From the NCBI GenBank assembly GCA_025517525.1, contig JAOPJZ010000014.1:1-64000 (forward strand): a stretch of 64,000 nt of DNA, given 5' to 3'. A program made the position numbers and the translations under genes. Below are positions 36,355 to 45,235 of this stretch, one piece after another. Under the pieces are notes generated by a model. That model did no database searches. It saw nothing but the letters and a program-made list of their open reading frames with translations, and was not told the DNA's origin. Position 1 is the first letter of the stretch. Each line of letters starts with the position of its first letter. The DNA is from Natronosalvus hydrolyticus. Its GTDB lineage: Archaea; Halobacteriota; Halobacteria; Halobacteriales; Natrialbaceae.

Positions 36355-37446
36355 TCAGGTATCACTCGAGTCGTCGCCATCCCCGTGTAACAGACAGCGG
36401 CTGTCGTGGTCGGCACCGACGTCGACGAGTGAAGGCTCGTCGCTCGAGCAGGCGTCGATTGCCCGATGACACCGCGGATGGAACGAACAGCCCGATGGGG
36501 GATCGGACGGATCGGGCGTTTCACCACGGATCTGTATCTTCTCGGGTTTGAGTTCGGCCTCGGATTGTTCGACGATCGGAATGGCCGAGAGTAACTGTTC
36601 GGTGTAGGGATTCTGGGGCGACCGGAAGAGTTCCGCTGCGTTGGCTCTCTCCATGAACTTACCGAGATACATCACGCCGATTCGATCAGCGATGTTTTTC
36701 GTCAGGCTCAGGTCGTGGGTGATGAGTAGATACGAGAGATTCAGATCCCGTTGGAGTTCCTCGAGCAGGGCAATAACCTTCGCCTGAACGCTCACGTCGA
36801 GTGCGCTCGTCGGCTCGTCGAGCACGAGCAACGTCGGATTCAGGGTGAGCGCTCGAGCGATAGCGACCCGTTGTTTTTGGCCGCCGGATAGCTCGTTGGG
36901 GTACCGATACAGGAAGTCTACGGGGAGATCGACCCGCTTGAGCAGCGATTTGACGCGCTCGCTTCGCTCGGCTTTCGATCCGATGTCGTGAACGATCAGC
37001 GGTTCGGCGACGATGTCTTTGATTCGCTTGCGCGGATTCAATGACGACGTCGGATCCTGGTAAACCACCTGTATCTCACGTCTGATCGGTTTCAACTCGC
37101 GTTCACCGAGACTCGAGATATCGGTCCCATCGAACTCGACGGTGCCGGACGTGGGGGCGTGCAACCGGGCAATCGTTTTCCCGAGCGTCGTCTTCCCACA
37201 GCCGGATTCGCCGACGATGGCGTACGTTTCGCCACGGCGGACGTCGAACGAGACGCCATCGACGGCTTTGACCTCGCCAACTTTGGTTTTGAAGAGACCA
37301 CCCGTTATCGGATAGTACTTTTTCAGGTCTCGGACTTTGAGTACGGGATCTTCCTCGAGGTGGGGATCCGACGCCGTATCGTTCGTTACCGTCTCGCCCG
37401 ACGAGGCAGTACTGGCACTCGATGTGTCGGTATCCTGTGTCCTCAT
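36355..37446 (-). CDS. Oligopeptide-type ABC transporter ATPase (DppF/OppF)
   Basis: 363 residues. Walker A is VGESGCGKTTLGK, the signature LSGGQKQRVAIARAL, and Walker B LLVLDEPTSALDV. The C-terminal oligopeptide/dipeptide extension has the cysteine motif CSFHPRCHRAIDAC, which holds an iron-sulfur-like or structural metal site in relatives. It overlaps the DppD-type gene by 4 nt and is the last gene of the five-gene transporter operon. Confidence 0.94.
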   Translation of the reverse strand: MRTQDTDTSSASTASSGETVTNDTASDPHLEEDPVLKVRDLKKYYPITGGLFKTKVGEVKAVDGVSFDVRRGETYAIVGESGCGKTTLGKTIARLHAPTSGTVEFDGTDISSLGERELKPIRREIQVVYQDPTSSLNPRKRIKDIVAEPLIVHDIGSKAERSERVKSLLKRVDLPVDFLYRYPNELSGGQKQRVAIARALTLNPTLLVLDEPTSALDVSVQAKVIALLEELQRDLNLSYLLITHDLSLTKNIADRIGVMYLGKFMERANAAELFRSPQNPYTEQLLSAIPIVEQSEAELKPEKIQIRGETPDPSDPPSGCSFHPRCHRAIDACSSDEPSLVDVGADHDSRCLLHGDGDDSSDT

Positions 37447-38633
37447 CTGTTCCCTCCGTCCGTCTGTCCGGATGTTGGCTCGTTCATTTCCGTTCGGTCC
37501 GCTGATTCGGCAGCCGTTTCGTCTCCGAGGGACGAGGACACCTCAGGATGGTCCAGGGAGCCGCCCTCAAACTCGATTTCGGTCTGTGCGACCTCGAGGG
37601 CATCCTGAGCGTTCATCTGGTCGTCGTACAGGTAACAGGCGACCTGGTGCCCATCGGCCGGTTCGTACAGCGGCGGTTTCTCCCCGTCACAGACGCCATC
37701 CATGGCGGCCGGGCAGCGTGGGTGGAATCGACAGCCCTGTGGCGGTTCGGTGTAATCCGGGAGCAAGCCATCGATGCCCTCGCGCTGGAACGCGGTCAGT
37801 TTTGGGATGCTATCTATCAGTCCTCGGCTATAGGGATGCAGTGGCTCGTCGAGGATTTCGTCTCGCGTCCCGACTTCCGCGATTTCCCCGGCGTACATGA
37901 CGTAAATCCGGTCGGCGATGCGACGGGCGACGCCGAGATTGTGCGTAATATAGAGCATCGAAAGCCCTTCGCGGTCGATCTGTTCGCGCAATAGCTCGAT
38001 CAACTGATCCTGGACGGTGACGTCGAGCGCCGTTGTCGGCTCGTCAGCGATGAGGAACTCCGGTTCGCCCAGCAATGCCATCGCGATGAGAACCCGCTGG
38101 CGCATTCCGCCGGAGAGCTCGACCGGATATCGGTCGAGAACGCCTTCGGGATCTGGAATCTGCAGTCGGTCGAGGAGTTCGATACTCCGTTCGCGCATCG
38201 CTTTCTCGTCTGCGCCACGACGGCCGAGAACGCTCTTTCCTAACTCGAGCCAGCCGACTTCCGTCTTGCCGTTGTAGGTCAACACGTCGCGCATCATTTC
38301 GCCGACGGTGAAGACGGGCGAGAGGCTCGTCATGGGGTCCTGGAAGATCATCCCCATTGACTCGGCTTTGACGCGTTTGTGTGCGGGCGGGTCGCCCAGG
38401 AGTTCCTCGCCCCGATAGCGAAGTTCGCCGCCGGTGATTTCACCCGGTGGCTGGGGTAACATGCTCATGATCGTTTCCGCGGTGACGCTTTTCCCACAGC
38501 CGGACTCCCCGACGATGGCGACCGTTTCGCCCTCGTCGACGTGCAAATCGACGCCGTTTATCACCTTCGACCGGCCGTCGTAGGTGTTGAAATCGACGTG
38601 CAGATCACTGATCTCGAGGAGGGGGTCGCTCAT
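37443..38633 (-). CDS. Oligopeptide-type ABC transporter ATPase (DppD/OppD)
   Basis: 396 residues. Walker A is VGESGCGKSVTAET, the signature LSGGMRQRVLIAMAL, and Walker B FLIADEPTTALDV. The C-terminal cysteine motif is CRFHPRCPAAMDGVC. An acidic tail of about 60 residues follows. The gap to the upstream permease is 32 nt. It forms a heterodimer with the ATPase encoded next. Confidence 0.94.
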   Translation of the reverse strand: MSDPLLEISDLHVDFNTYDGRSKVINGVDLHVDEGETVAIVGESGCGKSVTAETIMSMLPQPPGEITGGELRYRGEELLGDPPAHKRVKAESMGMIFQDPMTSLSPVFTVGEMMRDVLTYNGKTEVGWLELGKSVLGRRGADEKAMRERSIELLDRLQIPDPEGVLDRYPVELSGGMRQRVLIAMALLGEPEFLIADEPTTALDVTVQDQLIELLREQIDREGLSMLYITHNLGVARRIADRIYVMYAGEIAEVGTRDEILDEPLHPYSRGLIDSIPKLTAFQREGIDGLLPDYTEPPQGCRFHPRCPAAMDGVCDGEKPPLYEPADGHQVACYLYDDQMNAQDALEVAQTEIEFEGGSLDHPEVSSSLGDETAAESADRTEMNEPTSGQTDGGNR

Positions 38634-38665
38634 CTCGAGTCACCTCGTGTTTGGAAGGATCCCAT

Positions 38666-39571
38666 TTACTTCACCTCCACGTCGAAGACGTCTCGAAGGC
38701 CGTCACCGAGCAAGTTGAATCCAAGGACGGCGATGAAAATCGCCAGTCCGGGGAACGTCGAGTACCACCACTGGGCTGGGAGGTAGACGCGTCCTTCGCT
38801 GATCATCGTTCCCCACTCTGGAGTCGGGGGCTGGGCTCCCAGTCCGAGGAAGCCGAGTCCCGCTCCGATCAGGATGGCGTACCCCATGTCGAGGCTGAAT
38901 TTGACCGTAATCGGTGCCAACACGTTCGGCAGGATTTCGCGAAACATGATTCGGATTCGGCTTGCCCCAATGCCGCGACTGGCTTCGACGAACTGTTCTT
39001 CGCGAACGGAGACCACTTCGCCGTAGACCAGTCGTGCGTACCAGGGCCACCAGACGATGGCGATGGCAATCATTGCGTTTCGTAAACTCGGCTGTAGCGG
39101 CACGGCCACAGCAAGCGCGAGGACGAGCGGCGGTACGGAGAGGAACACGTCCGTAATTCGCATGAGAAGCGTTCCGAGTGCGCCACCGACGTATCCGGCC
39201 ACGAGGCCAACTGGGACGCCGATACCGATGGCGAACGTGAGGACGAAGACCCCGAGAACCAGCGAGTATCGGGTCCCGAAGATAACTCTTGAGAGGATGT
39301 CACGGCCCGCTTGATCCGTCCCAAACGGGTGTTCCCAGCTCGGTTCCGCAAACCGGTTCGCGAAGTCGACGGCGGGTTCACCCATGTAGCCGGCGTCCTG
39401 TGGATGGCGAGCAATATACGGGGCGAAGACGGCAATAAATACCAGCCCCAGAATAATGGCAAGGCCGGCCAGCGAGAGTGGATTCTGTCGGAATCGGTAC
39501 GCGATTCGTTTCGCGCTTTCGATCCGGTTTTCCATCGCCTCGGATCGGTTCTCCGATGTAAGCGTCCCCAT
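38666..39571 (-). CDS. Oligopeptide-type ABC permease (DppC)
   Basis: 301 residues. An N-terminal helix follows FRQNPLSLAGLAIILGLVFIAV, then FGTDQAGRDILSRVIFGTRYSL, and the BPD permease core has the EAA loop EASRGIGASRIRIMFREILPN that contacts the ATPase. About six membrane helices are visible. Its ATG overlaps the DppB stop as TAATG. Confidence 0.94.
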   Translation of the reverse strand: MGTLTSENRSEAMENRIESAKRIAYRFRQNPLSLAGLAIILGLVFIAVFAPYIARHPQDAGYMGEPAVDFANRFAEPSWEHPFGTDQAGRDILSRVIFGTRYSLVLGVFVLTFAIGIGVPVGLVAGYVGGALGTLLMRITDVFLSVPPLVLALAVAVPLQPSLRNAMIAIAIVWWPWYARLVYGEVVSVREEQFVEASRGIGASRIRIMFREILPNVLAPITVKFSLDMGYAILIGAGLGFLGLGAQPPTPEWGTMISEGRVYLPAQWWYSTFPGLAIFIAVLGFNLLGDGLRDVFDVEVK

Positions 39572-40584
39572 TACTCGTCACCTCCGTAGCGGACCCGTGG
39601 ATCGAAGTAGCCGTACATGATGTCGACCACCATGTTCGCGATGATGTAGACCAGGCCAACGACCAGGGTTACGCCGACGATAGCGTTGATGTCGTTCTCG
39701 AGGATTGCGGTGACGCCGTAGCGAGCCATACCCGGCCAGGCGAAGACGATTTCGATGAGAAATGCCGATCCGATCAGGAAACCGTAATCGAGAGCGATGA
39801 TCGTCAGCGTCGCTGCAAACGAGGACTTCAAGACGTACTTGTAGGCGATGAGTTTCGCCGGGATACCCGACGTCTCGAGGGCGTGAACGTAGTCTTTGTT
39901 GAACTCTTCGATGAAACTCGAGCGGGTCATTCGTGCGATGTCGGCCATGGGTGCGAGTGCGAGGGTAAAGGCGGGGAGTACGAGGTGAGCGAGGGCGCTA
40001 CGAAACGCCGCGAAGTCGGTCGCGATGAGACTATCGACGAGCATGAGCCCGGTGATACGGGGTGGAGCCGTGGCGATGCGCCCGGTTGCTGGGAGCCAGC
40101 CCATGTAGAACGCAAAGAGGAGCTGGAGTAAGATAGCGACCCAGAACGCCGGCATCGAGACGCCGAAAAACGCAAAGAGCCTCCCAGCGTTGTCCTCGAA
40201 GCGATCTTTGTTCTGTCCGGCGATGATACCGAGCGGGACGCCGAAGAGAACGGCGATAGTCATCCCAACCGTGATCAGTTCAAACGTTGCCGGGAAGAAA
40301 TACACGAGGTCTGCCGCGACGTTCCGATTCGTCGTCAGCGAGATACCCATATCTCCCTGGAACAGCCCGGCCATGTAGTTGAGATACTGTACGACGACCG
40401 GATCGTTCAATCCCATCTGGTCCCGAAGCGATTGAACCGCTTCGTCAGACGCGCGTGGTCCGAGTGCCAGGCGAGCAGGGTCACCGGGCAGCACTCGCGC
40501 GAGGAAAAATATCAGCATCGAGAGGCCGATGAAGACCGGTATCCCCGATAGGATTCGCCTGAGTACGTAGCTTTTAAAACCCAT
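39571..40584 (-). CDS. Oligopeptide-type ABC permease (DppB)
   Basis: 337 residues with six membrane helices. The N-terminus YVLRRILSGIPVFIGLSMLIF and DPARLALGPRASDEAV are typical of DppB/OppB, and the EAA-type loop is ALETSGIPAKLIAYKYVLKSS. It lies 31 nt downstream of the binding-protein gene, in the same operon. Confidence 0.94.
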   Translation of the reverse strand: MGFKSYVLRRILSGIPVFIGLSMLIFFLARVLPGDPARLALGPRASDEAVQSLRDQMGLNDPVVVQYLNYMAGLFQGDMGISLTTNRNVAADLVYFFPATFELITVGMTIAVLFGVPLGIIAGQNKDRFEDNAGRLFAFFGVSMPAFWVAILLQLLFAFYMGWLPATGRIATAPPRITGLMLVDSLIATDFAAFRSALAHLVLPAFTLALAPMADIARMTRSSFIEEFNKDYVHALETSGIPAKLIAYKYVLKSSFAATLTIIALDYGFLIGSAFLIEIVFAWPGMARYGVTAILENDINAIVGVTLVVGLVYIIANMVVDIMYGYFDPRVRYGGDE

Positions 40585-40615
40585 TTATCAATATGGTGGT
40601 AGTTAGACGGACGCG

Positions 40616-42298
40616 TTACCCCTGGTTGTACAGTCGCCAGAAGGCCTTCGAATAGCCGACGAGGCCGTTATCGACGTAGCCGCCAACCCGGTTGTTGATG
40701 CCGTACAGTTCCGCTTCGTTGACGACGAACAGTGCGGGTGCGTCCTCGGTCATCAGCTCTTGCACTTCTTCGTACATCTCGATTCGTGCGTCCTGATCGA
40801 TCTCGGTGCGGGCGTCGTCCAGGAGTTGATCGACCTGTTCGTTGTGATACCACGAGGCGCTCTCCCAGCTACCATGGGAATCCGAGTGCCAGGCAGGGTA
40901 GAGGAACGTGTCCGGGTCGACGTACGAGAACGACAAATAAATCGCGTGCATGTCGGACGTCGATTCCGGATCGGTGACCATGTCTGTAATACGGGTCCAT
41001 GGCGCACCCTCGAGTTCGAGAGTGATGCCCAGTTCGGCCAGGTTCGTTTGCATCAAGAGGCCGATGTTTTCGGTCACGGTGAGACCGCTGACGTAGGTGT
41101 AAGTCAGTTCGATGTCCTCACCATCGTATGGCGACTCATCGAGGTAGGCCTGGGCCTGGTCGAGATCACGGTCGTAGAGCGTCACGTCGCTGTTGTGGCC
41201 CCACATCGCGTCCGGTAGTGGACCCTGCAACCGTTCGGCGTTGCCCTCGAGGATGTCGTCGACGATCGTTTCGTAATCGACGGCGTAGGAGATGGCTTTT
41301 CGGACGTTCACGTCGTCGAGTGGCTCGCGCTGGTTGTGCATGAACACGTACAGCGGAGAGAATGTGACCTCGTCGCTCACCGATGCATGATCCATCGATT
41401 CGATCTCCTGGTAGGTCTGCAGTGAGAGCCACTCATCGGTGATATCTGCCTCTTGACTCCCCATCATTCCGTTGATCGTCCCTTCTTCGGGAACGATTTC
41501 CATGACGACTTCGTCGAACGGGTCCCCACCGTCGGGCCACTCGCCCCACCAGTCGTCGTTTCGCTCGAGAACGAGGCGCTCGTTACGAACGTGTTCGACG
41601 AGCTGGTACGGGCCGCTGCCAGCATCGTTGTCCTGGAGCCAGTCCTCGTCGTTGGCTTCGACTTCCGCTTCGTTGACGATCGGGTGGTATGGCAGTGTGA
41701 AAATGAACGGGGCGAACGTGCGGTCGGTTTCTATCTCGACGGTTGTCTCGTCGACAGCGCTCACACCGTCGGGTGAGAGCGTTCCGGCCCACATCCAGGA
41801 CATACCCATCTGCATCTCCATCATTCGAGTGATGGAGTAAACGACGTCGTCGGCGGTCACCGGATCGCCGTTGTGGAAGGTCGCATCGTCACGCAACGTG
41901 AATTCGTAGGTCTGGTCGTCGTCGGCGACGTCCCATTCGACGACGAGACCGTCGACGAGTTCCGGCGGTGTGTCGTCGGAGTACATCATGAGCGAGTCGT
42001 AGACGTTGACCGCATAGATGTTCTCGAAGTTATCGGACACCCCCATCGGGTCGATGGTACTCGGGGCTATCGTCGTCGCGTACACGAGTGACGAATCGTC
42101 ATCCTCTCCGTTTCCGTTCCCGTTCCCATTTCCGTTCCCGGTTCCGTTACCATTGTCGTCGTCGTCAATTCCCTCTTCGGGTTCCTCACCTGCACACCCA
42201 GCAACCGTGACGGCAAGCCCAGTTGCACCGGCGTACGTGAGCATTTTCCGCCTCGTTACACCCTTCTTCTCCCCTGAGGATTCGTTAGTACGTCTCAT
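40616..42298 (-). CDS. Peptide-type substrate-binding lipoprotein (SBP family 5)
   Basis: 560 residues. The Tat signal TRRKMLTYAGATGLAVTVAG ends at a lipobox Cys, followed by an acidic and (Gly-Asn)n linker typical of haloarchaeal lipoproteins. The SBP_bac_5 core has YEFTLRDDATFHNGDPVTADD and VNVRKAISYAVDYETIV. It would capture peptides, or in this context hydantoins or cyclic amides, outside the cell. It is the first gene of the transporter operon, and TATA at 42324-42330 gives a leaderless start. Confidence 0.94.
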   Translation of the reverse strand: MRRTNESSGEKKGVTRRKMLTYAGATGLAVTVAGCAGEEPEEGIDDDDNGNGTGNGNGNGNGNGEDDDSSLVYATTIAPSTIDPMGVSDNFENIYAVNVYDSLMMYSDDTPPELVDGLVVEWDVADDDQTYEFTLRDDATFHNGDPVTADDVVYSITRMMEMQMGMSWMWAGTLSPDGVSAVDETTVEIETDRTFAPFIFTLPYHPIVNEAEVEANDEDWLQDNDAGSGPYQLVEHVRNERLVLERNDDWWGEWPDGGDPFDEVVMEIVPEEGTINGMMGSQEADITDEWLSLQTYQEIESMDHASVSDEVTFSPLYVFMHNQREPLDDVNVRKAISYAVDYETIVDDILEGNAERLQGPLPDAMWGHNSDVTLYDRDLDQAQAYLDESPYDGEDIELTYTYVSGLTVTENIGLLMQTNLAELGITLELEGAPWTRITDMVTDPESTSDMHAIYLSFSYVDPDTFLYPAWHSDSHGSWESASWYHNEQVDQLLDDARTEIDQDARIEMYEEVQELMTEDAPALFVVNEAELYGINNRVGGYVDNGLVGYSKAFWRLYNQG

Positions 42299-42323
42299 GT
42301 TATATTATACCGCACACAAAACG

Positions 42324-42330
42324 TTTATAA
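42324..42330 (-). promoter_or_regulatory. TATA box of the transporter operon
   Basis: TTATAAA on the minus strand is centred about 29 nt before the ATG at 42298, in a strongly AT-rich stretch. Confidence 0.6.
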
Positions 42331-42645
42331 CTTTCGGCGATTCGTTCTCTTCGAAGCCAACTGATAGATGTTCTGTTGAACGTTGATTACGATATGAGTT
42401 ATACATTCGTGGTACCTCGAGGGATTTGGGGCGTAGCCAGTGGCGAATCGTTCGTTTTCTCGAGGCGACGATTCGAGTAGACGCGCAGGATCGCCCTCGT
42501 CCATTCACAGGCGGTCGATGCGGATACCCCGACCACACGGGCCAGGGTCATTGATGTCGCCTCTTTCAGAGGAATTGTTGTCGTCTCACTGGTCAGCGAT
42601 CGGCCCGATCCGTCCCGGGCGGGTAATCAGTTCCATCTAACCCTA
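42331..42645. other. Spacer between racemase and transporter operons
   Basis: 315 nt without a supported gene. GATCGGCCCGATC near 42598-42610 and CCCGGGCGGG just after it could form short hairpins downstream of the racemase gene and may terminate the hyu operon. Confidence 0.35.
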
Positions 42646-43428
42646 TCAGTCGTTCCAGACGCCTCGAGTCTGATAGTCGTCGCTGATTCCCCACGCCTCG
42701 ATCTCTTCGGCGCGTGGCGATTCGTAGCCGCCGATCTTGCTGTGTGTCCAGCCCAGGTCAGCGAGTTCGGCCTGTAGCTCGGCGAATTTGAACGGTGCGG
42801 TGACGGCATCCAGCACGGGCACGCCAAGTTCATCCTGTAGCGTTTCGTGAAAACCGTACTCGGCGGTGCAGCCGAGAATGACCACTTCAGCGTGGTCTTC
42901 TTCGATGGCCGCTCGGGCGGCTTCGGTAAGCCGTTCTCTGGTACACTCCGGATCGGCCTGGAAATCCAACACACCGAGATCGACGGGGCGGAACGAGGCC
43001 AGCCGATCGCCGAATCCGTACCGTTCGATGGTGGTTCGCATCTGTGGAATCCACTTGCGACGGCCGACGACGACGGAGAACGTATCACCCATCGTCGATG
43101 CAAGGTGCGTGGTCGCCTGGGCAGGCCCCATCACGGGCATCGAGTCGGAGACTTCGCGGGCTTCCTCGAGGCCGAGGTCGTAGAAACAGCCGATAACGGT
43201 GGCGTCGACGCCGTCGTTTTCGGCCTCTTTGACCAGGTGCAACACGTCGGTCAGAACGAGTGATTCGTAGTAGTGGTACTCGACGTGGTGTGGGCCGCGG
43301 TCGAGGCTCACGGTTTCGACGGTGCTCGAATCGCGTTTCACGTCGTTCAACAGGGCTTCGATGTCGCCGCTAAAGTCGTCGTGGCCGACGGGGTCAATCC
43401 ATCTGATCGTGGTTTCGGTGGAACTCAT
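42646..43428 (-). CDS. Asp/Glu/hydantoin racemase family protein
   Basis: 260 residues. Two catalytic cysteines are in the expected places: ATVIGCFYD (about residue 81) and VVILGCTAEYG (about 191). The Asp/Glu racemase fold motif MPVMGPAQATTHLA lies between them. Seven bases separate it from the HyuB stop, so it is the last gene of a hyuA-hyuB-racemase operon. That argues for racemisation of a hydantoin or related cyclic amide, but the substrate cannot be read from sequence. Maleate isomerase-type activity remains possible. Confidence 0.85.
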   Translation of the reverse strand: MSSTETTIRWIDPVGHDDFSGDIEALLNDVKRDSSTVETVSLDRGPHHVEYHYYESLVLTDVLHLVKEAENDGVDATVIGCFYDLGLEEAREVSDSMPVMGPAQATTHLASTMGDTFSVVVGRRKWIPQMRTTIERYGFGDRLASFRPVDLGVLDFQADPECTRERLTEAARAAIEEDHAEVVILGCTAEYGFHETLQDELGVPVLDAVTAPFKFAELQAELADLGWTHSKIGGYESPRAEEIEAWGISDDYQTRGVWND

Positions 43429-43435
43429 AGTTGTC

Positions 43436-45235
43436 TCACTTCGTCTCGTGTTCGCTCGCTTCGCTCTCGTTTCGTTTCTCCGCTCGGAGGCTTTCGGTTG
43501 CTGCGTCGTCTATCTCGTCCGAGTTCGTGATGACCACGCCATAGACGTCTCGAGCGATCTCGGGGGTGATGTACTCGTCACGGTAGTCCTCGAGGACGCG
43601 CTTGGGGTCACGCTCGAGTGGGTCGCCCCAGCCGCCGCCCGAACTGGTGACCAGTCTGGCGGTTTCGCCGTCAGCGAGAGGTTCGTTAGTCAGCTTGGAC
43701 GCCCGTTCGACCGAGCCGTCGTTTCGCAACAGTTCGATGTAGTTGCCGTCCCCTTTCTGCCCGCCGTCGACACTCCAGGGTGGATACTCCGACCGGCCGA
43801 ACGAGGCGGTGATGAAGCCGCCGCTTTCGTTGTACATCGTGTAGTCTTGCACGAGTCCGGTCCCTGCACGGAAGCGACCGTGACCGGCCTCCTGTGGGGT
43901 GTCGAGAGCGAACTGGCCGAACAACAGTGGAAACCGAGTCTCCATGATTTCGACGGGCATTTCGAGGGTGTCGCCGTCGCCAGCACAGACGAGAACGTCG
44001 GCCCCGTCTCTGTCGGCGCAGGCTCCCCATCCACCGGGCTGTGGCTCGATAACGAGGAAATCGTCGCCCGTACGCTCGTCTGTTCCCCCGACGATGGTCG
44101 CACAGACGCTCGTGAAGTGTCCCGCCGAGAGTTTGTCGGGCAGGTGTGGGGCGAGTGCCTTCCAGGGTAATTCGGCGGCCATCGCCGAGGACTCCCAGTC
44201 GGTCCCGATGGGGGCGGGTTTGGTCGCGTTGAGTACGGTTCCTTCGGGGATAATCACCTCGAGCGGTTCGAAAAAGCCCTCGTTGGTCGGCGCGCTCGGC
44301 AACGTGATTGCCTGGAAGAACGACCGGACATCGCTGATACTCGCGGCGTACGGAGAGTTGACCGGCCCTTCCGTTTCGGGGTCGGTGCCGGTGTAGTCGA
44401 GGGTGACCGTCTCGTCGGTGATCGTCACTTCACACTCAACGTGGATCGGTTCGTCAGTGATGCCATCGTCGTCGAGATAATCCTGGGCGTGGTAGGTCCC
44501 GTTTGGCAACGCTTCGACGGCGTCACGGACGAGGTCGTGGCCGTACTCGAGCCAGGCATCCACGGCCGTCTCGAGCGTGTCCCATCCGTACTCCCGAGCG
44601 ATGTCCTGGACGCGCTCGACGCCGACGTCGAGGGAGGCTTTCTGAGCTTGCATATCACCGAGTGTCATCTCGGGCATGCGGGTGTTCGCTGCGACGATGT
44701 CGGCGACCGCTTCGTTCTCGACGCCGCCGTCGTAGAGTTTTACCATCGGGTACTGAATTCCTTCCTGGAAGATGCTGGTCGCATCGGTCGTCCACGAACC
44801 GGGGTCTTTGCCACCGATGTCCGTCCAGTGTGCCTTTGAAGCGAGGAACATGACGGGTTCGTCCCGCCCATCGCCCTCGAGAAAGACCGGGGCAACCATC
44901 GCGACGTCGTTCAGATGGGTGCCGCCGTGGTAGTCGTTGAGCATGACCACGTCTCCGGGTTCGAACCCATCGCGGCCGAACTTCTCGACGGTATCGGCGA
45001 CGCAGAATTTCAACGTCCCGAGGAATCCCGGGACGCCGTTGGCCTGCGCGACGACGTTCCCGTCGATGTCGACGATTCCCGTGGCGTAGTCGAGCGTCTC
45101 GTAGATGACGCTCGATTTGGCGGTTCGGCCGAGGTTGATGAACGACTCCTCGGCAGCACTTTGCAAAGCGTTGGTGATGACCTCTCGAGTGAACGGATCG
45201 AGACTCTCTTCCGGTCTGTTTGTCTGGTGACTCAT
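43436..45235 (-). CDS. hyuB: Hydantoinase B/oxoprolinase subunit (copy 1)
   Basis: 599 residues. It has the HyuB pattern: DPFTREVITNALQSAAEE, VMLNDYHGGTHLNDV, ASKAHWTDIGGKDPGS, the GHFTSVCATIVGG region and TSSGGGWGDPLERDP near the C-terminus. It pairs with HyuA for ATP-dependent opening of hydantoin, N-methylhydantoin or 5-oxoproline rings; relatives include acetone and acetophenone carboxylases. Its start overlaps the hyuA stop by 4 nt. Confidence 0.92.
   Translation of the reverse strand: MSHQTNRPEESLDPFTREVITNALQSAAEESFINLGRTAKSSVIYETLDYATGIVDIDGNVVAQANGVPGFLGTLKFCVADTVEKFGRDGFEPGDVVMLNDYHGGTHLNDVAMVAPVFLEGDGRDEPVMFLASKAHWTDIGGKDPGSWTTDATSIFQEGIQYPMVKLYDGGVENEAVADIVAANTRMPEMTLGDMQAQKASLDVGVERVQDIAREYGWDTLETAVDAWLEYGHDLVRDAVEALPNGTYHAQDYLDDDGITDEPIHVECEVTITDETVTLDYTGTDPETEGPVNSPYAASISDVRSFFQAITLPSAPTNEGFFEPLEVIIPEGTVLNATKPAPIGTDWESSAMAAELPWKALAPHLPDKLSAGHFTSVCATIVGGTDERTGDDFLVIEPQPGGWGACADRDGADVLVCAGDGDTLEMPVEIMETRFPLLFGQFALDTPQEAGHGRFRAGTGLVQDYTMYNESGGFITASFGRSEYPPWSVDGGQKGDGNYIELLRNDGSVERASKLTNEPLADGETARLVTSSGGGWGDPLERDPKRVLEDYRDEYITPEIARDVYGVVITNSDEIDDAATESLRAEKRNESEASEHETK

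Noticed and set aside
42100..42160. Low-complexity repeat (CCGTTCCCGTT and similar)
   Set aside because: It encodes the Gly-Asn linker of a lipoprotein and is normal for haloarchaeal surface lipoproteins.
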